Source: Lucifuga dentata | Lineage: Eukaryota > Chordata > Actinopteri > Ophidiiformes > Bythitidae | Length of the DNA: 64,000 bases | Direction of reading: 5' to 3' | Assembly: GCA_014773175.1 (NCBI GenBank) | Contig: VXCM01000826.1 | Location: 60,382 to 124,381 of the forward strand | Shown: piece by piece, positions 1 to 12,551 of the stretch | Position numbering within the stretch: the stretch's first letter is position 1 | Layout of the letters: each line of letters begins with the position of its first letter | The notes under the pieces: generated by a model | What the model saw: only the letters and a program-made list of their open reading frames with translations | What the model was told of the DNA's origin: nothing | Databases searched by the model: none | Made by a program: the position numbers and the translations under genes

Positions 1-1276
1 TGGAGGAGGGGGGAGGAGAACAGTGGAGAAGAGTAAGAAGCTAGTGGAAAATACAATCAATAGCAAACCCATCTTCTGTTTTTTCAATGAAGTAACAAAT
101 TATCAAATTTATTGCGAGATGCTATTTGAAGAGATAACTGTCGAGTCTCGTGTTGGATCATTTAGTTGCTACGCTAACTGTCCTTAGCATACGCAGCTTG
201 TACTGTGCTCCTGAGTGGTAATTATGGTAAGGAGGTCATTTGCTTTTTACATCCAGTTCTGCTCCTATCATTAAACTTCTGGACTCCCTCAAGACTAAAA
301 CTAGGAGCAGAGGATTGCTTTGATGGGGAATACACAGGAATATTGCTGTGCTGTGTGAATAGGGTGCAATTCCCAGGGGTTTCCGCTGTCCCTGTACCAC
401 ACTGTATCTGTCCAGTTTGTTCCTTCCCCACTTCCCTGCTGTTGTTCAGAGACAGATGAGTAGAAGAATGTGCAGGTGTGTTGGATTTTTTGCTGCCTCA
501 TCCATTTTCACAGTTTCAGTCCAGAAAAAGGAGGATGTTGAGAAATATGAAGTTTGTTTTGTTGGCAGATACTTTCATAATGGTTATCAACGTAGTCATA
601 CTCATTCTGTCATATCTTTTTTTATTTTTATTTTAATAAGATCACATGTTATAGCAGAAATATATTTAATTTAGCTTCCCTTCCTTTAACATCATTAGCA
701 GAGAACAGAGTGGGGTTTTGTTTTCTTTTCCTGGAGCCTGTACATGTCTGGCTATGTCTTTGAGTTGACATTCCACTCTGTCTGTATGTCCCTGGGCTGT
801 TATGACCCCATGCTGGGGCTCCAGGGCCCAGCCAGAAGGGCCTGAGGTGCTGCACCAGGGTGACTTATAGCTGCTGTGGTTAGAGACACACTCATACACA
901 CAAAAGCACTATTTCATAGGGATTTGCACAAGTTTATTACAGTCATGTATGCAGACACCAGATAAAGCAATCAGTGCTAAATTATGCTTTTATTCTGTAT
1001 AAACAATTTTGTTATGATTGGTGGATATCATAACCAGATCACAAAATGCAATAATGTATCTGAAATATCAAAAGGGACAAAGTACTACTGCCACACTCTT
1101 TAAATAAATCACTCTACACAAAATGGCATGTACACACATACGGTATACGTGCACACACCTGTCCAACCCGCTGTTCTTGCTGCTCCATATCCTCACCCAG
1201 TGTAGGACGAGAGGTGCATGACGGTGCTCTCTTGGACATGAGGATTTAATAGGTGACCCTGGGCTGCATGCTGGGT

Positions 1277-1405
1277 CCCCTGCTGCCTGGGCTCATCCAG
1301 CCGTAAAATGAGGCACAGGCAGGACCTGGCTGGTAATGAGNCCCCTGCTGCCTGGGCTCATCCAGCCGTAAAATGAGGCACAGGCAGGACCTGGCTGGTA
1401 ATGAG
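1277..1405. repeat. Exact 64-bp direct duplication around a single N (assembly join)
   Basis: Copies 1277-1340 and 1342-1405 are identical and separated only by N at 1341. Most likely overlapping contig ends that were not merged. Confidence 0.9.
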
Positions 1406-2329
1406 AACTGGCATTTTGCTCAGGATAACCTCGGGAAAATCGCTTCTATAAATACCTTCTATAAATAAAAGTGTACCTTGGCCAAGACTGCATAAGGGGC
1501 TTTCTCTGAAAAGGTCACCTATTGCCCGGACTCTGCCAAGACTCAACATGCTCTTTTTTTTTCCTTCTCCCATGCCTTTCATTCCTTGTCCTGTTCTTCT
1601 TTCTTCTTCCTACTTTATAAGGTCTCTGTGTTTTCACTGCAGATACACAGTGTGTTATCATTCATGTCATGTGACCCCTTAGAGGGCTTCTTCATTCTTC
1701 TCATCCATATCCTCTCCTGTAATGATTCTGTGTATCCTTGACCTTGGTCAGGCATGAGGACGTACCTTCTGGAGTGGTAGTGGTGGTGGTGGGGAGGGGA
1801 TAGAGACAAATGTAGCATGTAAAGGAAAAAGTGAAACACCAAAGTTATGAATAAACTCCGCTAAAACATGTAATGAAGTAAGGACAGAATTGGGGTTAGG
1901 TACACTTGCCCTGTGTTAATTACCCCCCTAAAGGCTTTATGTGTGTCCATACCAAGGCCATGTCTAATTTCATTAGTGGCCCATGTAACGTGTCAGATTT
2001 AACTGTAGCCACCATGTTCCTTGTTACCCACACGAGATTTAATATTTGAATCACAGTGTTCTGTATGCTAAGATTTTGTGCATAAAAAATGCAAAAAATG
2101 GAGTGTATTTTTCGCATTCATAGTAGTATATAATCAACAGTGGTATATGTGAGACTGAAACTATAACTGCACATAGATAATAAATCCTTTGTTAAAATAT
2201 CTAACATATACATAAAAGCCCCCTTCCTCCTTTCTCATCAGTTCCATCTCTTTCTTTCTCTGTGGGAGTCTTCATGACACAAAAGGACCGCTCTCTCCTC
2301 CATCCAGGCCACTACTTAAACTTCACTTA

Positions 2330-2770
2330 GCCCCCCATTTTTATGCCTGCAGGCAACTTAAACTGATTAGCCTCGACCCTGCTAGGACTGACTGACCTCC
2401 CAATGCATCCAATACCACTTTATTGATCAATATCCATATTGATCCAGGCCCCCATGCCGGATCAAGGGCAAACGTTTCTATTGATTTGACCAGATTAGAG
2501 AAGACAAAAGGTTGCCAAACTAGTTTAGGTACAACCTGCCAACAGGATATGACAGTGAGCTGCATGGGGATTTCCAGCCAGGATTAGATTTGATGAGTGT
2601 TAACGGTGGAATTGATATAGCTGTGGAACTGTACCGATCGCTAGCTAATCAAGTAACACAGTATGTTAAGTCAGTCATGCTTGCCCTTTAAATGCATCAG
2701 GTAAATCGATTTACCTGACTAAATCCAGCATTAGATCAAATGCAGATTAGAGTAATTTGTAAATTTGGGC
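2330..2770. promoter_or_regulatory. Candidate conserved non-coding element
   Basis: Unique, non-repetitive sequence dense in short regulatory words: GATTAG, TTGATTTGAC, TGACAG (2550-2555, TALE-homeodomain type) and the 22-bp palindrome at 2697. No coding frame. The call is inference from texture only. Confidence 0.3.
2697..2718. repeat. 22-bp perfect palindrome
   Basis: The half-site TCAGGTAAATC is followed directly by its reverse complement, with no spacer. It lies in unique sequence. Confidence 0.9.
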
Positions 2771-3117
2771 TAGAGTTTGTCTAACATATAGAAGTGCACC
2801 AGTGAACCAGGGCAGTGCAAGAAATTAGTTTATATCAGATCCACACACAGTGTATTAGTTGCTTCTCGTGCATTGCTAAAAAGCAAAATCATACATTACG
2901 TTAATTAGACACTTGTATAATTTCCATGAAGACATGAAGTGACTAGCAGCCTCTGCCAGCATCTACACTGCTTTTATTTTGTGATATTTACTTACAGATA
3001 ACAGGAAGTCTGCTGGAAGTCTGCTTCTGAGGAAGTGCTGGTCTGGCAAACAAAATTAAGCTCTTCAAGATTTTTAAATTTTTTTTTACGAGATTGAAAT
3101 ATCACTTCCAACACACT

Positions 3118-3141
3118 TAAACTGGAGAGAACTCCAGTTTA
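3118..3141. repeat. Perfect 10-bp inverted repeat with 4-nt loop
   Basis: TAAACTGGAG (3118-3127), loop AGAA, CTCCAGTTTA (3132-3141). It could form a hairpin. No T-run or gene context suggests a terminator, and the region is eukaryotic. Confidence 0.85.
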
Positions 3142-3495
3142 TGACAGAGAGCACTATAGTTAAGGGGAAATGTGATCTTGATCTTGAGGAACATCACTAC
3201 TAACATTAATACTGATGCAAGATAAGCAACAAATTGCTTTCACTGAGATGCTATTTGTTTGTGGTAATTTTACAGAGGCATCACAATTAATTTGATCATC
3301 ATGTATTGATTGCTCCATCAAATATCAATTAAAATCTCCATTGTTTAAAATTGATGTTGCTTATGTCCTGTCTGCTAGCTACAGAGCTGGCTATGAAGAC
3401 TGCGCTGGTGTTGAGACTGACAAGTTGTTACACTACTGCAGACACACTCACATACGTATACTACTGCAAACAACACACTCACATACGTATACACA

Positions 3496-3536
3496 CTCGG
3501 TATGTGTGTATGTGTGTGTGTGAGAGAGAGAGAGAG
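3496..3536. repeat. Compound (GT)n(GA)n microsatellite
   Basis: GT/ATGT units run into a GA run. Confidence 0.85.
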
Positions 3537-4333
3537 TTTTATGCATGCACACCATATCCTTTACTAAGTGATGGGAAAACATGCTTCCATCTCCTTTAAA
3601 AATTGATGTCCAGAGTGGGATAAAATGAGTAAATAAGTCATGAAACACTGACAACACAACATTCAATGAAACAGAGAAAAACAGTGCGCATTTGGACATT
3701 TGCGGTGTGTGATGACGGCATGTCACAGAGAGAAACAAGAAGACAGAGGGAAAGATTGTATGGTAGCAGCAGTGGTGGTCTTTCTAAATGATAAACGTAT
3801 AGCAAATGGGAAACCAGAAGTAGAACCCTGTGCATTCAGGGTTTTGAAGAATTAGAATGATTATTGGCGTTGAATTCACTTCACTTTGTTCCATTAAAAT
3901 TACATGGTAATAGCCAGGCTAATTTCACTAAAGTAAATATAGATAATCCATACATTTGTTTTGGCTAGCTTTATTGTATGAACTGGCAGCGTCATGTTGG
4001 ATAAATAATCCCTAGTGGATCTTTTCCCTTTGAGAACTAAATGACAGCATTGAGGTTTATTCGCTGATATTGGCTCTAACAGTACTTCCCTGCCACTGTC
4101 CCTGGTGGTCTCATTTTGTGGACATCACTTTTTTGGGTCAGCGAGTTAATCCCAAAAATATGTCCTGCCAGAACCTTGCCATTTATCTGGGTGGGTATTC
4201 TGTGTCAAGCTCAGCATGGCTAATTCTCTCTGGGACTCCCCTCTGCTGTGGAAGACAGACCTGACTGGCAAACACACACATTATCGCTGCAGACATCTGA
4301 TCCACCACCTCTTCTCTACTCCCTTCATTCTGA

Positions 4334-4336
<3 letters not shown>

Positions 4337-4378
<42 letters not shown>
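4337..4378. repeat. (TC)21 microsatellite
   Basis: Uninterrupted TC units. Confidence 0.95.
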
Positions 4379-4382
<4 letters not shown>

Positions 4383-5244
4383 TGAAAACAGCGGGTGAGG
4401 CAGTATAACAATGAAGACTTCGAGGAACACAGGACTTTATAAATATAGCTTTAGTGTAATTAGGTGAGCCATTAGACAAACCATTCTTTTGCTTTGAGCC
4501 AGGCATTGCTTCAAGCACGATCTCCAAGGACCTTTGTGAAAATATCCCAGTCTTCATCGGTTGTGCTTAGTTAGTTGTGCAGTCATGTTTTGCAGCTCAC
4601 TTGTCCACCACCAGTTTAAATTTAACCTTTTTTCAAGTCACTCTGACATCCAGAACTTTCGATCAAAGCGAAAACCATTTAAATTGTTCATAAAAGTGTA
4701 AGTGCACTTACAGAATGACACCCACCTCCCCCATATGTGTGTATTTTTTTGCATCAGCCTTTTCAGGATGGAGAATTCATTGGCCTGTCAAATGCCAGGG
4801 AGGGCTGAATGCGGTCATTTAAAAGGAGCGACTACTGAGGAAAAAAAGAAGAGAAGCCATTTTGGTGCTGTCAGAGGGTTTTGTGGCTCTAAAAGGCTGT
4901 GGTGATGTGCTCTGACACTCGGGGTCTTGTATAGTGCTTTTAAGAGCCCTGTGTGGGCACTCTCTGCTTCACACACTGCCAGGAAAGACAAAAACATACT
5001 TGTCACTAGCAAACGCTGCTGCACTTAAAGCGATTCCTAACTGATTTCATGCCACCAGAGGTCCTGAGGTGATGTTGTGACATTGTTGTTATACCATAAC
5101 GTTTTGTTGGGTTTTTTTTCTGGACATTGAAGCTGGTTTTTAAAAGAAGTTTGTTTTGAAGAAAGCATGATTTTCAGGAGAGGTGAGTTTGATTGGTTTC
5201 CATGTTATTATTATATTAGCAAAAATAGAACCATTGTTAAAGTT

Positions 5245-5271
5245 AAAAAAAAAAAAAAGTTTTTTTTTTTT
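5245..5271. repeat. Poly-A then poly-T inverted homopolymer
   Basis: Fourteen A, one G, then twelve T. The two runs can fold on each other. Confidence 0.9.
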
Positions 5272-5519
5272 CACTTGCATTTCACTGCCTTCATGCTCAT
5301 TCTTCATTCTCATAGATTTTTTTTTTTTTTTATTTCTGGCCACATTATCAAACTTTTTAACACACTTGACTGAACTGTCCTTCTTTTACATCCATTGCCT
5401 TACAGGAAGGTCACCATGTGCAAAACAAACAAGCAAAAGGACAAAGGAGGGACAGTCCTCCATTATACCCCCCTTACTTCCTTCCCTCCCTTGCTTTCTC
5501 TTTGCCTTCATCCCCTGCT

Positions 5520-5850
5520 ACCTTTATTTGCTGCCCTATTAACAACTGTTACTGCAGCTTTAATTACGCCCCTGTGATCTCCAAGAGTGGCGGGCACGTG
5601 TCATCTCCTTCCCAGGGGAGCCTGGGTAATTACCAGCATCCATCGAAGGGCTGTTGCTCCCGTTCCTCGGTCGCTGTGGCGATAATCACACCGCCGCCAC
5701 TAACATCTGCTCCATAGGCGAGAAGTCCAAGTGGCCTAAGCCTGTCACACCATGCCTTCCTGTGTCAGTCTTGACCCCTGACCCCACCCATGGCTCCAAA
5801 GGGCTAATTTGTTTACTCTCAGAGACGGAAAGGGACAGACCACCAGAATG
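5520..5850. promoter_or_regulatory. Candidate conserved non-coding element
   Basis: High-complexity, moderately GC-rich block in otherwise AT-rich DNA, with TTTAATTACG, CACGTG and the 10-bp palindrome GGTAATTACC (5625-5634). No open frame with family resemblance. Confidence 0.3.
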
Positions 5851-6203
5851 CAATCACTTCAAGGTTTGAATATATACAGTCTGTACATGTTAATATAATG
5901 TATGTGGTATGCCATGTCCTGATCATCAGTCTCATCTCTTTGTCTCATTATGACAGAGGTATACAGCTCTTTGATTTGAGCTCATTGCTGACAATCTGTA
6001 CTGACATTATGCTGTTCTTTTTGCCATTTTTTTCTGATTAAATTTAAGATATTGCAGGCTCCTGCTTCTAGCTACACCTCATATTACAATACACCAGTCA
6101 TGGCAGTAAATATTGAGAACTGATATTATGACACACTGGCAAAAAATTATATAGACAAAATATTATAGGTATTACTTGACTTGTTTTTATCAGATCTGTG
6201 AAG

Positions 6204-6229
6204 TTTTTTTTTTTTTTTTTTTTTTTTTT
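6204..6229. repeat. Poly-T tract (26 bases)
   Basis: Uninterrupted T run followed by GCATC. Confidence 0.9.
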
Positions 6230-6659
6230 GCATCTGAGGGTGGTATAAGTGAACAACAAAGATTTATCCAAAAATTAAATATGATGGTACACACTGTATT
6301 ATATCAAACTCTTAAAAGTTCACTGAACACTGAATAAAATCATACACTTGTCAAATAGTATATTCAGTCTCTAGTGGAGAAGATGATCAAAAAAACAGAA
6401 TTGTAAAAACTGTATAACCTTTCTGCAGATAGAAGATATTTCCCATGCATTTTATAAAGCCATAGACATCTACAGTTGTAAAATTTTAAAGTCAGAACTG
6501 TCAGTCTTGAGTTGTCAGTCAGATGAAACCCTCAATCTCTACATTGAGTCTTATGACCTTTCCTGCTGTTCGCGGCACAGCTGCAGGGGCTGCAATCAGT
6601 CCTGTCAATAAGATGGAGAATACAAACCATTCTACACTATGCAGTATTATCAGTAAGTT

Positions 6660-6682
6660 AAAAAAAAAAAAAAAAAAAAAAA
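6660..6682. repeat. Poly-A tract (23 bases)
   Basis: Uninterrupted A run. Confidence 0.9.
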
Positions 6683-7399
6683 GTTAAAGATAAAAGTTTA
6701 ACTTCACCCAACTCAGAATATTAAATATTAAATCCAGTATGGCCACTTGTTTTGTCTTTTTTGACATCATATTAAGCATAATATAGATTCCCCTCTAATT
6801 AAAATTTTTAGTTTATGCTCCATTGATTGTCTCATCTCGGCCTTTGTTTGAGACCAATAGCTATAAAAGACCGACTTATAGCAGATCTGTCCCTGATGGG
6901 AATCTTTACCATAACCTAGACCTTCCTGCCACTGAGATATTACAGTAGAGTAGAGAACTTGTCTGGATTCATCCACATCTCCTCCCTGTTCCTTTTCTCA
7001 TGTGCAATACTCTGCAATTCTTGGCCAAGTTTTCCTGGGAGTAAAAAGGCACAGCTTTATAGCTGGAATCAGAATTAAGGAGCAATCAGCAGACAAATCC
7101 TCAGAGACTATAAAGCCATTTCCCCCTTTCTCATTGATGAGACCCAGCAGCAAGTTTTGCCCCACTCTCAAACTTTTCCCATAATGAGAGCAGTTAGACG
7201 TCTCTGACCACACTTGCACAGAAGAAAAAGAGGGGGGATTAAGTGTGGGTATGGCAGATGAAGGGATAGGTAGCTACTCTAAATAAAGATATGTTGCATA
7301 TTTGCAGCAGATGAGGTGGCAGAATATAAAAAAAGCACGGAGGTTTAAATAATGAAAAGCTTTCTGATCAAAGGGACGGGAAAAGCGATGTATTTAAGC

Positions 7400-7560
7400 A
7401 GGTCAGAATCTTAAAAGCTGTTTTATTTATGCGCTTTTTAAAAGAAAGTCATAGTCAATATTTGGCAGCTGTGACATTAACGAGCAATGTATTATAAAGA
7501 AGGGGGGTTTCATAAATATGCATAAAGATATTAGGGGGGTGTTAACGGTAAGCACCTGTC
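7400..7560. promoter_or_regulatory. Candidate conserved non-coding element
   Basis: Unique block with CAGCTGTGACATTAA, ATTTATGC and TATGCATAAA motifs just before the poly-C gap at 7603-7619. Confidence 0.25.
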
Positions 7561-9689
7561 TACTTAACCGTGACAGGAACTCTGTGAGTGACTTTACAGA
7601 GACCCCCCCCCCCCCCCCNTGACAACCCACACTCGCAAAAAAAAAAGAACATGTTTTCAGAGATGTCAGCCATCGATGGTGAAAGCTCAAGGTTAGAGTT
7701 GCTCGTTCACTCGTTCGCTGGCACACCCGCCAGCCTGCCTGCCTGCCTGTTCTTCCTTTGCACTCTATGAATATTGGCTATCCACACTGTGAAATTAATA
7801 ATGCATTTTCATATTTTTTCCCATCTCAAGATGTGGGGAATAGCAGAGCATCTGTCAAGTCTGCTCCTAAATCCAAACTGTCGAAAGTCAAAGGGGTTAC
7901 GCTCCTTTTTTTCTGAACTGAGAAGATGTCAACAGTATTAACTTTGACAGTGAGTGTCTCTCTACAGTTGGCACGTGGATTATTATATTAGAAGTTTGAT
8001 TAGGGAAGATTAATCATTATTCTTTGTCTGCTTCAATATGACTAATGCAGCTTGTTAAATAACATTTCTCCCAGTCAAACAAAATGTGGGAGATGAATGA
8101 CATGCAGTAGGTCAGGTGCAAATTGTGCAAGCCTCTTTTCCTCTGTTGATGGAAGGTGGCAAAGGCAATGGAGAGATAGAAAGAGAGTGAAAGAGTGGCA
8201 GAGGCAAGGGGAAGGAAGGAGAAAGTGATGGCCATCTGGGATGACTCAACGTCTATGTCTGGGAATGCTGAATGTTCCACCTGCATCTCTAAGTGTCACA
8301 CGCTGTAGGATTCCAGGCTCAGACAGATGCAGGACCAAAGGTGCTGTTGTTTACCGCTATGCTCCTTCTCTCCTGCCCTCTCTTCATCCTCCCATCTTCT
8401 GTTTCCCTCCACGGGAGGCGGACCCCCCTCTTGCTTCAGTCAGACAGTGCTGTGTGGCTGATCAGAATATGATGGGAGAAGAATGGTGGGGTGCAGAGAT
8501 TGAGGGCTTTGCTGGGTCAGAACAACAACCTGTGTTGGGAGGTTGTGTACTCTCCCTNCACCCCACCCCCCATCCCTTCCCCTTCTTCACCTGCTCACCT
8601 GAAATGCCACTTTGCCTCTCCTGGACAATCACCACATGTCATGCAGATTAGCTACCAACACAAGGCAAACAGGCAGACATGCAGACGTGGAGGACAAGGA
8701 GTTTGGTAAACAGAAAGTTAACTGCCACTGCCCTTGTTACAGCTGACCTCTGAACCCTCTATGCCTTTAAAGTAACTTTAAGGACTTTGATAATAATCTA
8801 TTTGGCATAATATATTAAAATGTATCATATTTAAGATGAATTTTGGTGTTTCTGTGTTGTTTTATTCACTTCTGAGTTGGTGATTTTACACTTTTAAAAC
8901 TCAAGCAGTACCCCTATGTGTTGCTATCTTTAACAATGACCTAGTCCTGACCACGTGGTCCACCAAATCTACACATCCTCAACCTTCGCAAGGCTGTGTT
9001 CTACTTGTTCGTCTCTTCCTCTCCCTCTTCCGCCGTGTTTGTTCTTTCCTGTGTTCCATGCTCTTAAAGACAGAGAGGCCTCTCGGTGCCATGTGGGACT
9101 GCTGCTGTTGCACGGCCCTGAGAGCAACCTTCTCAGACTTCTGGCTAACCTTCATGTTCGATCAATAACTCTCTATAGAGGCTCCCCATCTTTGGAGTTT
9201 GTTTGTTTCGGCTCTCCTGCTTGCAGTGCTACTTACGTCACAACTAAGATGATGAAACTGATCAAGGTTGATGCTTTTAACCCCTGATGAACTAGACTGT
9301 TTTAGAAATGGTAACAGAAGAGTCTAGGCTGGTCTTGAATATGTGTGAGTAGAATAGGATATTTTATTTTAAAGTTTCAATTAACTGTGTGAGTAGGGAG
9401 GTTTCCTCCTCACTACCAGCTATTTGATACCCAACAAACATGGCCTCGGCCTGCAAGATGTATGGACCCTGGCTGCTCCGACAGAGGTCAATGATTTCCC
9501 TTCCCATGTCAGCTGAGAAGTAAACACCAGGACACAGGCAGCTATTTCAGCTCAATGTCTGGACCCTCGAGTTCTGCTGTGAAGCTCAAGATCTCTATCT
9601 CTGAGAAAAGAAAGAACACCCGCCCTCCTCCTGCTCTCCTTGCCTCCTTCCCTCGCCTCTCCTCCACTCCAACCCCACCCCCTGTCCTC

Positions 9690-9890
9690 TGTCCTCTTAC
9701 CTTCATTATGCATTTTTTGTTTATGCTTGGCCGCAACTGTGGCTGCTCCTGATGGTTTGAGGTCAGGCGTGACTGGCCACGGGTTACTCTAAATAAATAC
9801 ACACGGACTAGCCAGGAAGGAGCGGGTAGGCTGTGCTTGCCGCCAATTCACCCTTGATTAATCAGCTGGCAGATTCAGGGTGACTTTTGT
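9690..9890. promoter_or_regulatory. Candidate conserved non-coding element
   Basis: Unique block containing TTCATTATGCA and TTGATTAATCAGCTGGCAG (palindromic TGATTAATCA beside an E-box CAGCTG). No coding signal. Confidence 0.25.
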
Positions 9891-11304
9891 GTACACTCCC
9901 CACGACCATGATTCCTTCCCCCATCAACCCCCACTCTCACTACCCCCACACCCATGCAAAGTGATGGAATCGGGGCAGCAAAGGTAGGCCAAGAGCCAGG
10001 CTGTGGAGCAGATGGGGCATTGCCACACAGTCCTGTGTCTGAAACAAACATGCATAAATGCTGAAATATGACTTCACATACCACCTTTGCCTCCCTAATC
10101 TAAACAAATATTCCAGCCTGTGGTCTCGTATAAAGACTTGTCTTTAAGGGAAAACACATGGCCTGTTGTCACACAATGTGGAGCCATAAAAACCATAATG
10201 CTGGTGGTTGTGTGGATGATGAAGGTTCAGACAATCGTGCTTGTTAAGCAGCAGTACAATAGATGTCAGTCAGCATGGTTGCCGACTGACATCTGAAACC
10301 AACAATTTGATTTCAAACTTCAGTGTAAACAACTTTTCTCACAGCAGATTACAACGGTTTATTCCATCACTCTCCACAGCACAACATCCACCTCTGGTCT
10401 CCCCTCCTCACACCTCATCCCCACAGAGCAACATCACACACCAACCAGCACCAACATCTCCCCAACCCCTGCCTTGGCTGCAATCATTAGGGGTGGCGCT
10501 CGTCTCTCACCTGTCAGCTTCACTCGACCATGGATCCGTAGAGCCTCAGCTGGACCGTGCAGACCCCTGTCACTAACTTTGACCCTTCTCTCTCTTTCTG
10601 GCACTATATTCCTGCCCCTCACCCCACTCTCTGCACCCACTTCCTGCCTCGGCCTCCAGGCTCAGCTGCTGTCCCAACATCCAGCCCGCTTCCCCTGTTC
10701 CAGCTGCAGTTCAAGCTTCCAGCATCAACTCTAGACCTAGCCCCCAGCCTAAGCCCTGCGGCCCCCGTGCCTCTGTTGCCACCAGCATGGATGGACCTAT
10801 CCTCGGGCAAGGTGTGGCCCCATGTGGCACGCCTGTCCAGAATACAGGTTATCAGCTCTGATCGCCGCAATAGACTTCTACCTCAACCTGCTGCCCTGAG
10901 GGGATGGAGAGATGGAGAAGCAGAGAGAAAGAGAGAGCATGAGAATAGATAGAGCAAAGGAGGAGCTGATGAGTGAAGGGAGGAGGAGAATGGAAAAAGA
11001 GAAACAGAGAGGAAGTGGGGAAAGGGATGGAGTTTTGCCTGGAGGCAGGGATGAGGCAATGAGTACCCCTCAAAAACAAGCAGGCAGTTGGAGACCACCA
11101 CAGGCACTTCTACAGAAGGAGAACATGAGGGCTTTCAGGTGTGTGTCAAACATTAAGCAGTGTGCTCTCTGTTCTCTTCTTCCTCTCCACAGCGACATGC
11201 TTTAGCCGCCCCACGGACCTCATCTGGAAAACTCAAAACCAGACAGCTGAACTGCTTTTTTGATGATTGTTTGATTCTGAATGCTCCTCTTTTCCTTTAC
11301 TTGT

Positions 11305-11306
11305 TT

Positions 11307-11370
<64 letters not shown>

Positions 11371-11372
11371 TC
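11305..11372. repeat. (TTTC)n tetranucleotide microsatellite
   Basis: About 17 TTTC units, followed by a unique block. Confidence 0.95.
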
Positions 11373-11394
11373 CATTTATTTATTCAGTTAGCCT

Positions 11395-11850
11395 ACTCTA
11401 AATTAACGTGAAAGGATTTCTCTTTATTAGATGCCATATCATTCCCAGTCCAACAGATTTTATATCTGTTGCTGGACACAGTGTAAAGCCAAACCATATG
11501 CCACCAATTGCTGCAAATTACCCTGGATACAGATTATCAGCACTAAAAAACCTGTCCGAGTTTGAAGCATCATTAATTCTCCAGCCGTTTTGTTTTGCAA
11601 TGAGATTGCCAAGCACTCAGTGAGGGTTGGTTTGTTATCGTGGTTGCAGACATTGTAATCAGGCCTCAATAATCACATTTCCAGAGGCGGAATGTGCCTG
11701 GGGCCCACGCCAACAGGCTCTAATGTGGGGCGCTGTGGGCCGCTAGCCTGCAGACCCACAGGGCTGGCAGATGGAGGCTGCCATTAAACACGGACAATCA
11801 CAGAACACAATCACTGAGCAATATGTTTTGCACAGAAAGGAAGACAGTCA
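11395..11850. promoter_or_regulatory. Candidate conserved non-coding element
   Basis: A 450-bp high-complexity block directly after the TTTC microsatellite. It has balanced base composition, repeated TAAT/ATTA and CAATAATCACA words, and an imperfect inverted repeat around 11448-11475. No reading frame with resemblance to a protein. Confidence 0.33.
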
Positions 11851-12487
11851 GAGACATACAGGCTTAATGTACATTTGGTGTCATTAAACAAACCTGCTTG
11901 ATCCTTGATTGTGTTTTTAGAGTGTATATCATAAGATCCTTTGTTTAAAAAAAAAAACATACTGTATTTAACACAGTATAATAATGAAAATGTGTTTTTG
12001 TGAAATGCATAAGCAAAATCACAGTTGCCTTTTGTCTTTAGAGGATCTAAGGAAATATTCTAAATCATAAGGGCCCAAATAGTCAGCGGTGGAACAATAA
12101 AATTAACCTTTACATTTACTGATATTGCAAGATTTCCTAATGGTTGTAATGCAGCCCTCCTTAAACATCTGGTGAAAAATGTTACTATTGCATTTTGTGA
12201 ATTGTGAAGCTGAACCACAATTTGCTGAGCTGAGCCACTCTAACATAAACACAAAGAAAAGAGAAAACAATGAAAGGACACAGGGTTCTCTCTGATTTAC
12301 TCTAATTAGTGAAAACATGATTGGAAATCTTTTTTGGGCTGCTGTCAGCCAAAAGTGTAGTCTTAAATCCTCTGTGTATTGCAGGTTCTTGGAGTCTTGA
12401 TACAACTACAAAATGATTCCTGCTTCATTTCCTCAGTGGAGAGAGATACAAAGGTGTACCGGAAACAAAGTCAGAGACGGCTATGTG

Positions 12488-12491
<4 letters not shown>

Positions 12492-12548
<57 letters not shown>
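12492..12548. repeat. (TC)28 microsatellite
   Basis: Uninterrupted TC units. Confidence 0.95.

Positions 12549-12551
<3 letters not shown>

Noticed and set aside
4183..4557. Open frame on the minus strand containing an Arg-Glu repeat
   Set aside because: The repeat is just the TC microsatellite read in one frame; the same kind of frame recurs at every TC/GA tract.
10241..10952. Overlapping Pro/Ser/Leu-rich open frames
   Set aside because: Compositional: pyrimidine-rich DNA open in several frames on both strands, with no conserved motif.
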